Shown one piece after another: positions 63,928 to 64,000 of a DNA stretch of 64,000 nt; position 1 is the first letter of the stretch, and each line of letters starts with the position of its first letter. A program made the translations under genes and the position numbers. The DNA comes from CAVVXX01 sp963707975 (GTDB lineage Bacteria; Pseudomonadota; Alphaproteobacteria; Micropepsales; Micropepsaceae). The stretch lies in NCBI GenBank assembly GCA_963707975.1, contig OY970177.1, positions 2,294,001-2,358,000 of the forward strand, written 5' to 3'. The notes under the pieces are model-generated. The model did no database searches, had not been told where the DNA came from, and saw nothing but the letters and a program-made list of their open reading frames with translations.

Positions 63928-64000
63928 TCAGAACGGGATTTCGTCGTCGAGCTCGGCGCGCGCGAAACTGCGTTGGCCTTCCTCGCGTGGCGCGCCTGCA
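63928..64000 (-). CDS. ssb: Single-stranded DNA-binding protein, C-terminal end
   Basis: Partial gene running off the right edge. The last 23 residues read AGAPREEGQRSFARAELDD then EIPF and stop at 63928. The acidic DDEIPF tip is the conserved protein-interaction tail of bacterial SSB. ssb near gyrA is a usual alphaproteobacterial order, which supports the call despite the short overlap with the window. Confidence 0.85.
   Translation of the reverse strand, partial: AGAPREEGQRSFARAELDDEIPF

Overview
This 64 kb window is from an alphaproteobacterial chromosome. Evidence: a SciP-type (DUF1153) CtrA-regulon protein, the gene pairs dapA-smpB, gatC-gatA-gatB and queA-tgt, mfd beside sdhE and recG, an ssb/gyrA/coaD/peptidyl-prolyl isomerase block, and GC-rich housekeeping DNA with short dispersed palindromic repeats. 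Genus cannot be fixed from the sequence alone.

Layout. 1-12.5 kb: DNA repair (uracil-DNA glycosylase), smpB, dapA, a divergent lytic transglycosylase, the GatCAB operon (minus strand), then ruvX-pyrB-plsY-dprA. PyrB is unusual: it ends in a four-cysteine zinc domain like that of the ATCase regulatory chain PyrI. 12.7-26.7 kb: topA, rnr, sciP, rpmG, an aldehyde dehydrogenase, mfd, sdhE and recG. 26.7-33.1 kb: nucleotide-sugar genes for surface polysaccharide (ugd, a UDP-glucuronate 4-epimerase-like gene, galU, manC, galE).

33.19-53.96 kb is an integrated element of about 20.7 kb. A 47-bp direct repeat of the tRNA-Lys 3' end lies at 33187-33233, and the intact tRNA-Lys(UUU) is at 53913-53987. 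Its left module carries integrase, AlpA-like protein, a TOPRIM-type protein, a RepA-like ATPase, an 11-bp-period iteron array with a hairpin, and an orphan small-terminase-like gene, so it resembles a phage satellite. Its cargo has two parts. The first is a complete His-Xaa-Ser radical-SAM peptide-modification operon (hxsA-hxsD-hxsB-hxsC) with two secreted lipoprotein genes next to it. The second is a minus-strand defence block: MrcB-HNH modification-dependent nuclease, PIN protein, SIR2-P-loop-TPR protein (Avs5-like), HEPN-like protein and HicAB toxin-antitoxin. The Hxs operon is the most interesting system here.

54-64 kb: three secreted proteins, tgt-queA, a WbpE-like sugar aminotransferase, a peptidyl-prolyl isomerase, coaD, gyrA, a lipoprotein serine protease and the 3' end of ssb. 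The stretch from about 59.27 to 62.72 kb holds many single-base indels that break essential genes. Together with isolated lesions in smpB, dprA and galE, this points to sequence error more than to gene decay.
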